Source of the DNA: Procambarus clarkii
Lineage: Eukaryota > Arthropoda > Malacostraca > Decapoda > Cambaridae
DNA length: 64,000 nt
NCBI RefSeq assembly: GCF_040958095.1
Contig: NC_091173.1
Coordinates: forward strand, 12,287,000 to 12,350,999
Reading direction: 5' to 3'
The notes under the pieces are model-generated. The model ran no database searches and was not told where the DNA came from. It worked only from the letters and a program-made list of their open reading frames with translations. The first letter of the stretch is position 1, and each line of letters opens with the position of its first letter. Below are positions 24,348 to 36,319 of the stretch, piece after piece. Made by a program: the position numbers and the translations under genes.

Positions 24348-25935
24348 AGGTAAGGTAATTACCAAAAGAAGGCACCAAACCGGGAAGGCCATGTAGCACC
24401 ATCAAAGTGCGAAATAATCAGAGGGCACTAAATATCACCAAGAATGCCAATACGAGAACAAAAACGCATAAGGCGAACGATATCAAAAGTATCCGATTCA
24501 CCTAGAATTCTATCGAGAGGCGAGGGACGGTCGGAAAGCAAGACACACGCTCGTCCTGGAAGTCAGGACATTCAACAAGGATATGCACAACTGTAAGAGG
24601 GACAACGCAATTCGGACAATAAGGAGCAGGGCGGCGCTCCATTAAGTGACAGTGGGTTAAGCGGGTATGACCAACCCACAGCCGTGCCAAAGCAGTGTCC
24701 CACCACCGGTTACGGTGGTAGGAGGAAAGCCACGGGGACACACTAAGTTTGAGAGTACGCAGCTTGTTACCAACCACAGAGGACCAACAACTCTGCCAAC
24801 GGGGAAGAATGAATAACAGGATAAAAGTCGGAATAAGGAATACCTTTACGGGAGATGGGACAAGAACGGATAGCTTCCTTAGCGGCAGCATCCGCACGCT
24901 CATTGAAACACCAATATGGCTGGGAACCCAGCAAAACTCTACTGATTTAAATTTACTAGAAATAAGAAACAGCCAATGTTGAATCTCAATGACCACCGGA
25001 TGGACAGGATTAAAGGACCCTAGAGCCATGAGGGCACTACGAGAATCAATTACAACCACAAAGGAGGAATGAGAATGAGAAAACAAGAGACGAAGAGCAT
25101 AGAGAATAGCATAAAGTTCTGCCGTAAAGACGCTAGCCTCCGAAGGGAGGCGACACATGTAAGTACGGTCAGGAAAAACAACAGAGTAGCCCACACCATC
25201 CGCAGACTTAGACCCATCAGGGAAGATGGAAATAGAGTGGGAGTGCAAAGAAAAGTGCTCAAGGAAGAAGCTTTTCAGAATTGTAGGAGGGGTAAAGGCT
25301 TTAGTAATACAAGTCAAGGACGTAGAAAACTTGGGAAGGGGGACTCTCCACGGAGGTAATGAAGGAACAATACGAGGAGAAACAATAGAAATATGAACAG
25401 AAAGAGAATCCTGTAAGCGAGATAACTGGACAGAAAGTGGGAGACAATGAAGAGGAACAGGAACCACAGGAGGAGGAAAAGTCAATGCACGACAGAGGCG
25501 AGAGGAAGGATGTTGGAAGGACCGCCCAAGATAGCGAAGACAGTAGCGATCACGGCAGTCCTGAAGAGAAAGCCAGTGTCAACATACAAACTAAGGGCGG
25601 GAGTCGAACGAAAGCCACCAGAGCCGAGACGCAACCCAGTATGGTGCAAAGCATCAAGATGGCGAAGAGTAGAAGGAGAAGCAGAAGAGTATGCAGGGCA
25701 ACCATAATTGAGTTTAGACAGGACGAGAGAGGAGTGCAAATAGAGGAGCGTGCGCCTATCCGCTCCCCAAGAAGTATGGGACAAAACCTTAAGGAGGTTA
25801 AGGGCCTTAGAGCATTCAACTCGGAGGCAAGAGATATGGGCTGACCAAGACAAACGAGTGTCAAAGACTAACCCCAAAAGCTTCGCGGAATCCCTGTACA
25901 CAATGAGATGACCATAAAGCAACAACAATGATGTA
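24348..25935 (-). mobile_element. 5'-truncated RNase H-bearing LINE, copy A
   Basis: The minus strand starts inside the reverse transcriptase at 'LYGHLIVYRDSAKLLGLVFD' (25,928 downward). It continues through the thumb region 'LSKLNYGCPAYSSAS', then RNase H with 'FPDGSKSADGVGYS', 'FTAELYAIL', 'VVIDSRSAL' and 'FCWVPSHIGV', and ends with the C-terminal 'ARLWVGHTRLTHCHL' and a zinc-like 'CPNC...H...C'. The frame changes after 'SHIGV', where copy B keeps 'NERADTAAKEA', so the RNase H is broken. The 3' end near 24,348 has 'ggtaattaccaaaagaaggc'. It is related to but distinct from the element at 39.3 kb. Confidence 0.8.
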
Positions 25936-25999
25936 AAGGTCCTTTCAGTAAGAATCTATCATTCACTGAAAGTTGCTGCAGTTAAAAATAAAAGAAAAT

Positions 26000-27765
26000 A
26001 CAAGTCCCTAGAAATAAACAAGCAACCTTTTTGACTAAGGAAAAGAAGGTAGTTATTCTACTGTATAAATCTAAGTATTCACTTAGATAACTATATCCAA
26101 GCATAGAGGTTCCCCCCCCCCTTCCCTTTCAGAAAAACATCTACTTTCGAAAAAGTTTAACATTGGCCAACAAAAATGATTCCAGAACTAAATTGCCTAA
26201 TACAGTACCAGGAACAACTGAGAGCCATGACAAACACTGCAACCCTCTCCTACCCCCAAGTCTTATGCTATTTATGATCCAAGGTAATTTGAGATACTAT
26301 ACTGTACTTCCTACAGACGAGTCTAGTGAGAGGGTGATCTCCTGGCGATTAAATTGAAGCACGATACAGGTGTCAACGAACATCAGTCAGCCCACTTGTC
26401 AGCACAGTGGATAACTAATGACATCATAATCTGCAGTGTTGTATGCCTCCCTGTGGCCATTTAAATCAATAAAACACAGGGTTGTGGCAATGTTTACAGC
26501 ATAAGGCAAGGTATAGAGGAATCCTGGAATGCCATGTAATGTGTAGTCCTTGAATGTGCTTTAGGCAACCAAATTGAATAACAACATTTCTGGTGTTCGG
26601 CTATATAATCCGAGTTTCTCATTCGGTATAATGTTTTAAACCTAAATAGGAATTCACTTTAAAGGTCAATTTATTTGGAAAGTGCTAACCAGATTCCAAA
26701 TTACTGAGCTCTGAAAGTACTACAAGGCAAGTTTAACCGAATGAGTGTTTGCCTATCCATACCCCCATGAGGAATGTGACAACACTGAATAAAGAAAGGG
26801 TCTTTGAGCATTCACCGTGCAGGTATTTGACATGACCAATATAGCCAAGTGTTAAAGATCATTCTAAGCAGTTCTGCACAATCCATATACTATCAATTAA
26901 TATAATTGTACAATGGTGCTTGGTGGATGATATTTCCTATTAAAACTCATTGGACAACTGTTTGTATTAGACATTTTAAACCTACAAATGGTAGCCCTAG
27001 ATATTGCACTACAGTATTAATTACAAGATGAACAATGTAAAATCAATACCACAACAGCAAAGGATGACGGCTTTTCAACAACCGACAAACACACAGGTCT
27101 AACACCAGCCATCCCGAGAGAGGACGTCCCAAGCATGTACACCCCACAACTTTACATCACCTTTGCTACCTCACGCGAGCACGCAACAGCATGAGGATGC
27201 CATACTCCCAAACCAACTCCATGCACTTTGAGGCTTTAACAACTCAACATTTAAAAAGTTGATTTAAAAAATCAAACACCTGAATTTTTCCCTAATTAAA
27301 TTTACTAGGGAAATGCACACCAAGCCATGAAACTTACAATGAAGATGAACAAACTACACACAACTGTCACCAAACTTCCACATACCACCCCCCTCTCACT
27401 CCTGCCCTCCCTCCTTAGGTGCTCTGATTGGCTGAGCACCTGAGCCACCACCACTCACCTCTTGTTGTGAGAGCCTAAAGCATGTTTGGTTGCACTTTAA
27501 AAGTTTCCGAGTGTACTCGCCTAATTGTGAGTACCGCCTGCCCGGTTCACCATTTTGTTTTTCAATCTACCTCAATTTACCCCTTTACAGTCAAATATTA
27601 TGCAAAATTCTGTTTAAGACTTGTCCCTTCTTAACTTAAATAACTGCTTTGGCCATCTGCAATCTTTCTAGGTGGGTAAAAATGACTCTTGAGGCCAGAA
27701 AGGACTTATCAGACGGCAATCATAACAATACGGTACACATACAAAATCACAACCTGATATACACC
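26000..27765. other. Non-coding DNA without recognised gene
   Basis: AT-rich, with a C-run at 26,109-26,120 and no convincing open frame. A short piece near 27,508-27,545 ('gtactcgcctaattgtgagt') resembles the CR1/L2-type LINE terminal repeat. Confidence 0.4.
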
Positions 27766-27769
27766 AAGC

Positions 27770-27880
27770 AGAAAATCCACTGGAGCTGTGAGGCGACGTA
27801 AACCCTTGCCCAAGGCACTGGCAGCTGCATACTCTACCACAGTATATTACTGACTTTGTAAAAGTCTTACAACCGGATTT
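27770..27880 (-). repeat. Copy 1 of an inverted repeat pair
   Basis: Reverse complement matches 28,925-29,040: 'ttgtaagacttttac', 'gtggtagagtatgca', 'cctcacagctccagtgga'. Similarity ends sharply on both sides, so it is either a dispersed repeat or an arm of an old fold-back element. Confidence 0.55.
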
Positions 27881-27971
27881 CCCCATAAATCACAGCAAGT
27901 TTTGAGGCCCCTCCTTGAGTCAACGTCTTACGTAAGACCTACAAGCACTCAGGTGAAGGCTGAAGCAGTTC

Positions 27972-28063
27972 AACACCATATGCCCCAACTTCAAATACAC
28001 AGTTGAGAGGCGGGACCAAAACGTGATTTTCTGTGTGTGCCTGAAGTTGGGGCATACGGTCTT
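27972..28063. repeat. Hairpin-forming inverted repeat around a LINE tail fragment
   Basis: Perfect 15-bp arms 'tatgccccaacttca' (27,979-27,993) and its complement (28,042-28,056), with similarity continuing a few bases on each side. The loop contains 'agttgagaggcgggaccaaa', the conserved block of the CR1/L2-type tail. Confidence 0.5.
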
Positions 28064-28498
28064 GCTTCACCCTTCACTTTACCCTTCACCGGCGTACTTC
28101 AGGGGTTTTATTTAATACTTGGACTGGCTTCAGTAGGGCCTCCAGACTTTCTGTGGCTTCACAAGTGTCACGTGAATCCCCTGCATAGCAGTGGAACTGC
28201 CTTTTCCCTTCACCTTCAATGCCTCTGCACTGGAAGTATACATCTACACCAGCCCAGAAGAGTCATCAGTCCTGCCACCTCTCCATACCCCCCAGGGCCT
28301 GGCACGGCCTGGTACGACTCAGAGGCAAGCCGGGCGCCACTGCTAACTGGCAGTTTGTCCCCACAAACAAGCAGTTAGCCGCCTTCAACTGACAGTGGTA
28401 CAGCGCAACACAAAGGCACCGCCAGCCACAACGAGCAGTTTGCTAGTTGACCAGATGTCCACCTCGTGTTGACACTGGATGAGTCATCACCGCCGGAC

Positions 28499-28507
28499 TA
28501 TATAAAG
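28499..28507 (+). promoter_or_regulatory. TATA-like box
   Basis: 'tatataaag' sits in GC-rich surroundings, followed about 30 bases downstream by a pyrimidine-rich stretch. No coding sequence starts behind it. It may be the promoter of an unseen transcript or part of an unrecognised repeat. Confidence 0.25.
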
Positions 28508-28924
28508 AGCGCTGCCTCCCTGGAGAGGCAATCTCTCCCTTAGTGCTCTAGGATCACCTTGGTGTCTCTAACCCGTCGTCCACTTCCAGCCAACATCATG
28601 TGACTGATGCCATGGTGGTATGGTAGCTGTCTTCAGAACACCAGTATATCTTCATACTTTTATTCATTGCTTATAGTTTATTTTTTGCATTTAAGGTCAT
28701 ACTAACTTGTTCACCTTTGCATTACATGATAGTCAAGTATTGTCATGTGTTATTTTTGTTCATTACTATTTCAGTAAATTGTTTAATTATTTGATAATTT
28801 TCATTTGTTTCCACCTGCAACTTACACACTGCAAGGCCAATAGCAGCATTTCTTTCATTTATGTGAGGGAGAGCCATACCATCTTGGTTCAGTATAGCTG
28901 TGATACCATAACCCGTCACACAAG

Positions 28925-29040
28925 ATATCCAGTTGTAAGACTTTTACCATCAGTGGTGGTAGAGTATGCAACTGGCAATGCCTTTGTTACAGGTTCGCTT
29001 CATCTCACAGCCCCAGTGGATTTTCTCACACATTTGAATA
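28925..29040 (+). repeat. Copy 2 of an inverted repeat pair
   Basis: Inverse of 27,770-27,880, with moderate divergence, including a gap around 28,950. The pair is separated by about 1.05 kb. Confidence 0.55.
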
Positions 29041-29092
29041 CATGAAACAACTTTATTTGATACATTCCAAACCAAAGTACTGTATAGTACAG

Positions 29093-30615
29093 TAATTATC
29101 AAACCATCAAATGTGTGGGATAATCATAAGTGTGCTAAATATCACTAACGTCGCCAATACAAGAACAAAAACACATACGGCGAACAATATCAAAGGTATT
29201 GAATTTACCAAGAATTTTATCGAGGGACAATTGACAGTGAGGGATGGTCGGGAAGCAAGACACGTAAGTCCTGGAAGTCAGGACATGTAGAGACAACGGT
29301 TTGGACAATAAGAAGCAGGGCAGCGCTCCATTACGTGCCCGTGAGTTAAACGTGTATGACCAATATACAACCACGCCAGAGCCGTTTCCCACCACTGGTT
29401 ACGGTGGTAGGAGGAAGGCCACGGGAACACACTACTCTTAAGAGCACGCAATTTGTTACCAGTAACAGAAGACCAACAACCCTGACAACGGGCAAGAATG
29501 AGGAAATGAATAACTGGGTAAAAGTCATAATAAGGAATACCTTTACGGGAGATGGGACAGGTGCGGATAGCTTCCTTAGCGGCAGTGTCCGCACGCTCAT
29601 TTAAGAACACACCAATATGGGTGGGAATCCAGCGAAATTCCACTGTCTTAAATCTACTGGAGATAAGAAACAGCCAATGTTGAATTTCAACTACCAAAGG
29701 ATGGACTGGATTAAAGGATTCAAGAGCCATGAGGGCACTGCAAGTGTCAACTACAAACACAGAGGAGGATTGACAGCGAGAAAAGAGTTGATGAAGAGCA
29801 TAGAGAATAGCATAAAGTTCTGCCATGAAGATGCTAGTCTCCGGAGGCAGGAGACACAAAGGTGCAGTCAGGAAAAACAACAGAGTAGCCTACACCGTCT
29901 GCAGACTTAAGACCCATTGGTGAAGACGGAAATAGAGTGGAAGTGTGAAGAAAAGTGTTCAAGGAAAAGGTGATTTAGAACTGTAGGAGGGGTAAAAGTT
30001 TTAGTCATGTGGGTCAAGGCTTACAGAATTTAGGAACAGGGACCCCTCCACAGGGGCAAAGACGGAATGACACGAGGGGAAATATTGGTAACACAAACTG
30101 AAAGAGCATTTTGTAGGAGAGACAACCGTACAGAAAGAGATAGGTGGTGAAGGGGAACAGGAACCACAGGATGGGTAAAGGTCAAGGCATGACATAAGCA
30201 AGAGTGAGGGTGCTGTAAGGACCGTGCAAGGTGGAGAAGACAGTAGCGATCATGGCGATCCTGTAGAAACAGGACGCCAGTTTCAACATACAGGCTTAGG
30301 GTAGGTGTCGAAGGAAAGGTACCAGAGCTGAGCCGTAACCCAGTATGATGCAGTGTGTCCAGATGGTGAAGGGTAGAAGGAGAAGCAGACGAGTAAACAG
30401 GGCCATAATCGAGTTTAGACAGAACAAGAGAGGAATGTAAAGAGAGGAGCAGTGTCGATTAGCTCCCCAAGAAGTATGGGACATGACCTAAAGTTAGTTA
30501 AGGGCCTTAGAGCATTCAACTCGGACGTAAAAAATATGGGGCGACAAAGACAAACGAGTGTCAAAGATTAGCCCTAAAAGCTTTAGCAGATTCTTTATAC
30601 AAAACAGGATGACCC
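29093..30615 (-). mobile_element. 5'-truncated RNase H-bearing LINE, copy B
   Basis: Same family as copy A at 24.3 kb and collinear with it. The minus strand runs from the end of the reverse transcriptase ('LLGLIFDTR' near 30,570) through the thumb into RNase H. There it reads 'FMAELYAIL', 'FVVDTCSALMAL', 'FRWIPTHIGVFLNERADTAAK' (29,560-29,880) and the tail 'YIGHTRLTHGHVMERCPASY'. The region before 'MAEL' is shifted out of frame, so no full ORF remains. Its flanks differ from those of copy A, so the two are separate insertions. The 5' break adjoins a SINE fragment. Confidence 0.8.
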
Positions 30616-30725
30616 CTGTTACCTAACAGTAAATAGGTATCTGGGAGTTAGCTGTTACAGGCTGCTTCCTAGGGGGGTGCGTGTGTGGGAGAAAAAATAA
30701 TTTAGTAGTTAACCACTGAACTGCT
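30616..30725 (+). mobile_element. SINE 3' half fragment
   Basis: 'cctaacagtaaataggtatc', 'tgggagttagctgttacagg' and 'ctgcttcctaggggggtgcg' match the body of the tRNA-derived SINE at 55.6 kb (there on the minus strand). The tRNA-like head is missing. Confidence 0.65.
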
Positions 30726-31448
30726 CTGTCTCCAAATAACACCCTGGTGCACAAGAAATAAATTCTTTCCAAAAATTTTTTTCTCTTCTTATATTGTTAA
30801 AATGCAGAGTCTGATCACGGGGAAACTAAACAAAAAATATTGTATGTGACTTACTTTAGCTGCGATGGAGCTGGGAAGTTGAGCAAATTATGGGCACTGA
30901 GCGTTGGAGCGATGGGGGTCTGTCGGCCCCGCCACCCCGTGCGACGGCAGTTGCTGCGAATAAAATGTTGCGCAATTATTTTGAAGTTTCTCATTCATTT
31001 CTTCTTTTTTTTTGCTGTAATATTATTTAAAAGTGTGTAATTTGTGGAATTTATATAATTCAAAGTATAGAACATCGCTATGCTCAAAATTATGGGCCTC
31101 ATATATGCGACATATTCTACAATCAAACAGTGTTTTTGCTGTTATTACACTATATACACACATTGTATATACCCATCTACGTATGTATTCACCATAACAA
31201 TCCACTATGTTGGTATGGTGAGCCCAAAAAACATGAGTGAGCTGCCACACCCTGCCAGTCCTCCCTCCCTCCTCCAACACATTACTCGCCAACATTCCTC
31301 CTCCCAAAATACTGTTATTGTGTTTATTACACTATTTACACACGTTATGTATAAGTATGTACATGTTTTATTCATGTACATACGTACATACTTGCCATCT
31401 CCTCACCTCTCTCTTGCCTACTTAATGCTCTTGCTTCCCTCATCTCAT

Positions 31449-31523
31449 CACAATCGACTTTATAATGGTCCAGGACGGATCGAAATGTCGTCGTCTATTC
31501 AATTTCCAGTGTGTGGTTTGGTC
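31449..31523 (+). repeat. Interspersed repeat fragment
   Basis: 'aatggtccaggacggatcga' and 'gtgtgtggtttggtcaaca' form a block I associate from memory with abundant decapod repeats. It ends where the transposase-like sequence begins. Confidence 0.35.
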
Positions 31524-32130
31524 AACAATGAAATCTTCATGCAAGATCTTATAAAGAAAACCCCTAGAACGAGTTTTGCAGATACGAAAGAGTTTAAGGT
31601 GAGTAGGGGATGGTTTGAGAAATTTTGAAAAAAGACGTGGTATTCATAGTGTTGTGAGGCATGGTGAGGGTGCCAGCTCAGACAAAGTAGGGGCTGAAAG
31701 ATTTGTTCGTGATTTTAAAGATTTTGTAGATACTGTATTGATGGATATATTCCACAACAAGTGTTTAATTGTGAGGAGACATGGCTATTCTGGAAAAAAT
31801 TGCCGAAGAGGACATACATTACCCAAGAGGAGACGTCACTGCCCGGACACAAGCTAACTTGGGCTAACTTGTGTCAGGATAGGCTAACTCTTGTGCTGTG
31901 TGGCGATTTGAAAATTAAACCCTTGCTTGTGTATCATTCCGAAAATCCAAGAGTTTTAAAAAATATATAACGTGCAGAAAAACTGTGATGTGGAGCGGTT
32001 TGCCCTGCCATCAAAAAATATCTGCAAGAGAAAAGTTTGACACTCAAGGTCCTGCTTCTCAACAATGCTCCTGCTCATCCTCCAGACTTGGAGGATGCAT
32101 TGTTGGGGCCACTTTTTTTTTTTTTAGGGA
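31524..32130 (+). mobile_element. Tigger/pogo-type DNA transposon, C-terminal half of transposase
   Basis: In changing frames the plus strand reads 'QDLIKKTPRTSF', 'EFKVSRGWFEKF', 'RGIHSVVRHGEGASSD', 'VFNCEETWLFWKK', 'RTYITQEETSLPGHK', 'DRLTLVLCGDLKIKPLLVYH' and 'LLNNAPAHPPDLED'. These are the CENP-B-type DNA-binding end and DDE nuclease of Tigger-like transposases. The expected aspartates of the D-E-T-G and D-N-A-P motifs are replaced (EETW, NNAP), and the segment between 'NPRVLKN' and 'IKKYLQEK' is deleted. It is inactive. Confidence 0.7.
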
Positions 32131-32689
32131 TATTCCTACATGAGCCCTGAGTTTCTGGCTAATGTACCAATGACATGAAGGAGGAGTTTTCAACCTACCT
32201 TGTGTTAGGTGTGCAGAGGTCAATGGTTGAACATAATGTCAGGAGCAAAGGGGGGCGTTTGCCTCTTCGAACACAATTGCGACCATCTTCATCTTTTCGA
32301 ACTATCCTAAATGCTCTCTTCACCTGTCTGACCAAATTGGGTGTCCAGACCACCTTTGAATCTGAAATTGTAAAATTAATAGCAATTTCAGAATATTCAG
32401 TCCATTTATACTGTACTAACAAAATTATACATACAGTACTGTAATTGAAATTTTACAGAATGATAAAGGCAATTTCGAAACTTTGTTAAAATGCACATGG
32501 GGGAAATACATGAAAATAGGTTAATATTGTTTGTAAGGTTGATGGGAAATGTTTATTACTTTTATGATTTAAAAGATGTATAGCCCTAATACTCCATCCT
32601 GGGTGCATTCCACCAGGTAATGACCACAGCAAAAGTTTTCCACGAGGCTCTATTGTCACACAAACTTTTCACATTTTCAAATTTGATTC

Positions 32690-33358
32690 ATCTTTCCCCC
32701 CCCCCCTCGTTCCAGGGGTTTTCTTTAAAAGGTCTTCATGCAAATGCCTTGGTTTCTCACAAATGATGGCCTCTGAAATGCTATCACCTGCTAACTCCTT
32801 GTTGTGTATCCAAATTAATAAAAACTTTTTAACATCCTCAAGTGTTTGTGTTCTTTGTTTTGGGATTGTTGATATGCCTTTTGCCACTTTAATGCTCATA
32901 ATGTCCTTTTTCTTAGCAAGTACAGTGCATATTGTTGACATAGATTTGTTGTACTGCCTAGCTAGTTCAACAACCTGTGCACCATTTTGATGTTTATGAA
33001 TGCTCTCTTGTTTTTCCTCTATGGTCATTCTCACATGTGTTTTCTTGGCTTGAACCTTACCACTGGCTTTCTTGGGACTCATGGCAAGATATATCATAAC
33101 AAATTTTATGTTCAAATAGCCAAAAATCCCAAAACAAATGTAATGCTTTACAAAGAATTCAGGTGCGATACTTACTAGGCAGGAGACACTGGTAAACCGA
33201 GGCGCGATCACCATGCCACCACGCGCTAGAACAGCCCATACGTATATCAACAAACTCCTTTCCCGAGGCAAAGTTTGTAACCCGATTCAAATTTTTCGAA
33301 GAAATTAGGCTCGTAACCCGAAAAGTTCATAAATATTCATTCGTAAGCCGAGGTGTCA
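32690..33358 (-). mobile_element. Tigger/pogo-type DNA transposon, N-terminal half and terminal sequence
   Basis: The minus strand encodes 'MSPKKASGKVQAKKTHVRM', 'TIEEKQESIHKH', 'VVELARQYNKSMSTI' and 'LHEDLLKKTPGT', the helix-turn-helix part of a Tigger transposase, in one frame from 33,079 down to about 32,690. Upstream lies a typical outer end starting near 33,358 with 'tgacacctcggcttacgaat'. Coding stops at 'KKTPGT', almost exactly the point at which the plus-strand half begins. Confidence 0.7.
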
Positions 33359-33399
33359 CTATATATAACTAAAAAATTAAACTCAGGATTACTTTCAAC

Positions 33400-33680
33400 C
33401 CCCACCCCTTTTGCTCTACTCCATTGCCACCTACCTTCACCCCCCTCTATGATGTACTCTTCCATAGACACCTACCTTTGCCCCCCTCCTCCCCTCTACT
33501 CCTCCATCATCACCTACCTTCACACCCCCTCCCTTCTCCTCCATCGTCACCTTCCTTTCACCCTCCTCTATGATGTACTCTTCCATAGACACCTACGTTC
33601 ACTGCATATAATGCTCCCCTCTACTCCTCCATCGTCACCTACTTTCACCCCCCCCCCTCCGCTCTACTCCTCCAGGGTCG
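33400..33680. repeat. CT-rich tandem repeat, about 121-bp period
   Basis: The marker 'tatgatgtactcttccatag' recurs at 33,448 and 33,569. Within each unit are shorter copies of 'tactcctccatcgtcaccta'. Just over two long units. Confidence 0.7.
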
Positions 33681-34363
33681 CAGACAATTTCACGAACGTG
33701 AGAACTACGAGTTCTCTAACCCCTCTCACACTCCTACTCTCTCACCAGTGAGGGGGAGGGAAGGAGGGAGGAAATGAAGGAAGAAAGGTGGGGGAGAGAG
33801 AATAGGCAGGGGGGAGGAGGGCCTAGATACATTTCTTCCATATAGATAGGTAGACTGAGGGAGAGCTGCTTGCCAAGAGCCCTATCAGACAGGCTTCCTA
33901 TTCCTCAACCCTCCCTAATATGCCACATCCTGGTCAGGACAACTTGCTCGATTGTTATTCTTGGTGTGACTCGAGAACTGACCTCGAGGCGGGGCATGGG
34001 CATGGATTATCTCCCTGGGGCACGCACCTCCCTGCCCCAGCTCTCTCTCTCTCTCACATAATCTATCAAGGGTCTAACATGAGGTCATTGTGCCTACCAG
34101 AAGTGTATATGTCCAAGGCTGGCCACCTGTCTGGACCATTCAAATGTATAAACACGTAATTAGTCTATTAAAATTATATATAATGCTACAATTATAAATT
34201 AATTTGTTCATGGTCATTCGTTTATCAGTATTTTAATATGAGGTATATATACGCATGTATGTATACGTTGACGTACACATATATGATTATGTGTATGGAA
34301 TGATTATGATTATGTGTAATCATATATGATTATATCTAATGGAATGCATTAGTAAGTGATGTG

Positions 34364-34507
34364 GTGGAGGCTGACTCCATACACAGGTTCAAGTGTAGAT
34401 ATGATAGAGCCCAATAGGCTCAGAAACCTGTACACCTGTTGATTGACGGTTGAGAGGTGGAACTAAAGAGCCAGAGCTCAACCCCAGCAAGCACAATTAG
34501 GCGAGTA
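34364..34507 (+). mobile_element. Solo 3' tail of CR1/L2-type LINE
   Basis: From 'gtgatgtggtggaggctga' to 'acaattaggcgagta'. Collinear with 17,709-17,864 and 57,844-57,995. A very short 5'-truncated insertion. Confidence 0.75.
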
Positions 34508-35106
34508 TATGAACGAATGCACATGTACACTTTCAAATGAATTAAGATACCTAGAGATACACAATGACTTAGTTTAAACACATTATGGTACTGATTTTGA
34601 CATGCTGATGTCTGGAAGGGAGAGGGGGTGTGGGGGGTTATTGTCTGAGGTGGAGGACCAGAGGAGGGGGTCAGTGGAAGGATGGTGGCTGGAGGGATGC
34701 CATTGTTCTAATGGTTATGAAAACAATTATTGATGGCAGGAATTCAGTGGGTGTGTACTTCACCCGCACCATCACCATACTGTGCCCTGCTACAACCCCC
34801 CCCCCCACTCCACCCATGCTGTGCGGGGCGTATTACACATTATGGGATAACCGACTGTCTGTCCATTCCTGTCTGCTCGTTATGCTGCCCTTCCTTTTGA
34901 AAATTGTCTGCTTTATCGACTTCCTTCAAGACCACACGTTAGCCTCTTATCACACCCTCTTACCACTCTCAGGGAGCCGGCTCTTCTATAAAATAGTTAC
35001 CACTCAGTCCCCAAGGTGAAAGAGTGTCCGGGCATATGACTTGTTACGTGTACTTATTTGTGATTCGTTTGGGCTGTCACGTGTGGTGATTAGTGTTGGG
35101 TAAGGC

Positions 35107-35166
35107 TAGGCCAGGTCAGGTCAGACTAGGCCAGGTCAGGTCTGGCTAGGCCAGGTCAGGCCAGGC
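35107..35166. repeat. 20-bp tandem repeat, three copies
   Basis: Units start 'taggccaggtcagg' at 35,107, 35,127 and 35,147, differing at a few positions near the unit end. Confidence 0.85.
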
Positions 35167-35504
35167 AGGGTGAGAGAAGTAAAGCGGCAGGTACTTACGT
35201 TTCCGAGAAAGTAGCAGCGGTAGTATATTGTTGATTTAGATTCGACGACATCCTGAAGCTAGTAGGTGGCGGCCTCATTGCTCTCGAACTTCTTGTTGTT
35301 ATAGGGGATACGAGGCACACCCAATATCCCCCTTACATTGATCACATCGCACACTAATATTTTTACTATTTCGGACACCAGATTTGTCTGTTTCGTATAT
35401 GTATAATTGTTCAATATTAAAACCACAATAGAATGCTCTTAACAGTTACAATTTTCAACTTAACAGCCATATAGTTGGCAAGAACGCCGCCCGCCAGTGT
35501 AAAT

Positions 35505-36140
35505 GTCTCAGACCCTGTTGGAATATAACCAGTCTGTCAATCGGGTCAACCCAAGTGTTGCGTTTCCATGCGTTTGCAAAAGGGTCGCCCATGTTGGAAT
35601 CGGTGAACGCCCTAGTAATATTGTTGAAAACATCTTAATAACTTATTAAACCAAAGGTCTTTTTGTCAGAAGAACGGCAGAAACTGGATCTATATATGAA
35701 AACTCTTTCAGGACAAAATTTAAAGTAAAACTAAAGATATTTGTAGTTGTATAAAAGTTGCATTTTTCATCGGTCGTAAAGCCGGAAATCCGCAATATTC
35801 ATCTCAGAACAATGCTTATTTCACGCAGAATCGTTAATAAACGTAAGATTTTTATACGTCTCAAGAAAGATAGAAACATAAATTTACTTTAATCTAGTTT
35901 TACATAATCTAGTTTTACTTTAAATTTTGTCCTGAAAGAGTTTTCATATATAGATCTAGTTTCTGCCGTTCTTCTGACATAAAAAGACCTTTGGTTTAAT
36001 AAGTTATTAAGATGTTTTCAACAATATTACTAGGGCGTTCACCGATTCCAACATGGGCGACCCTTTTGGAAACGCATGGAAACGCAACACTTGGGTTGAC
36101 CCGATTGACAGACTGGTTATAATCCAACAGGGTCTGAGAC
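35505..36140. mobile_element. Fold-back element with long inverted repeats
   Basis: Left arm 35,505-35,733 and right arm 35,910-36,140 are inverse copies of about 230 bp with only a handful of differences, separated by 176 bp of AT-rich sequence. Outer ends read 'gtctcagaccctgtt'. No transposase is encoded and no clear target-site duplication was found. A long-TIR MITE or fold-back transposon fits best. Near-identity of the arms suggests a young insertion or conversion between arms. Confidence 0.75.
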
Positions 36141-36182
36141 AGTAACGATTCTTCGCGGCGGGGATCGTATTCCAGGGACCTG

Positions 36183-36245
36183 CCCGAAACGCTACGCGTA
36201 CTAGTGGCTGTACAAGAATGTAACAACTCTTGTATATATCTAAAA
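36183..36245 (+). mobile_element. I-type LINE 3' end fragment
   Basis: 'tgcccgaaacgctacgcgta' and 'ctagtggctg' match the family ends at 18.7, 46.5 and 48.1 kb. Only the first part of that end is present. Confidence 0.5.
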
Positions 36246-36319
36246 AAAAAAGTATACATAATGATATGTATATACTGTGCATATGCATATGCGCGCTATG
36301 TATATGAGAATGTATAGAG

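Noticed and set aside
28499-28560. Long terminal repeat of a retroelement, suggested by the TATA-like promoter block
   Set aside because: No second copy of the block occurs in the window and no adjoining retroelement genes or primer-binding site were seen.
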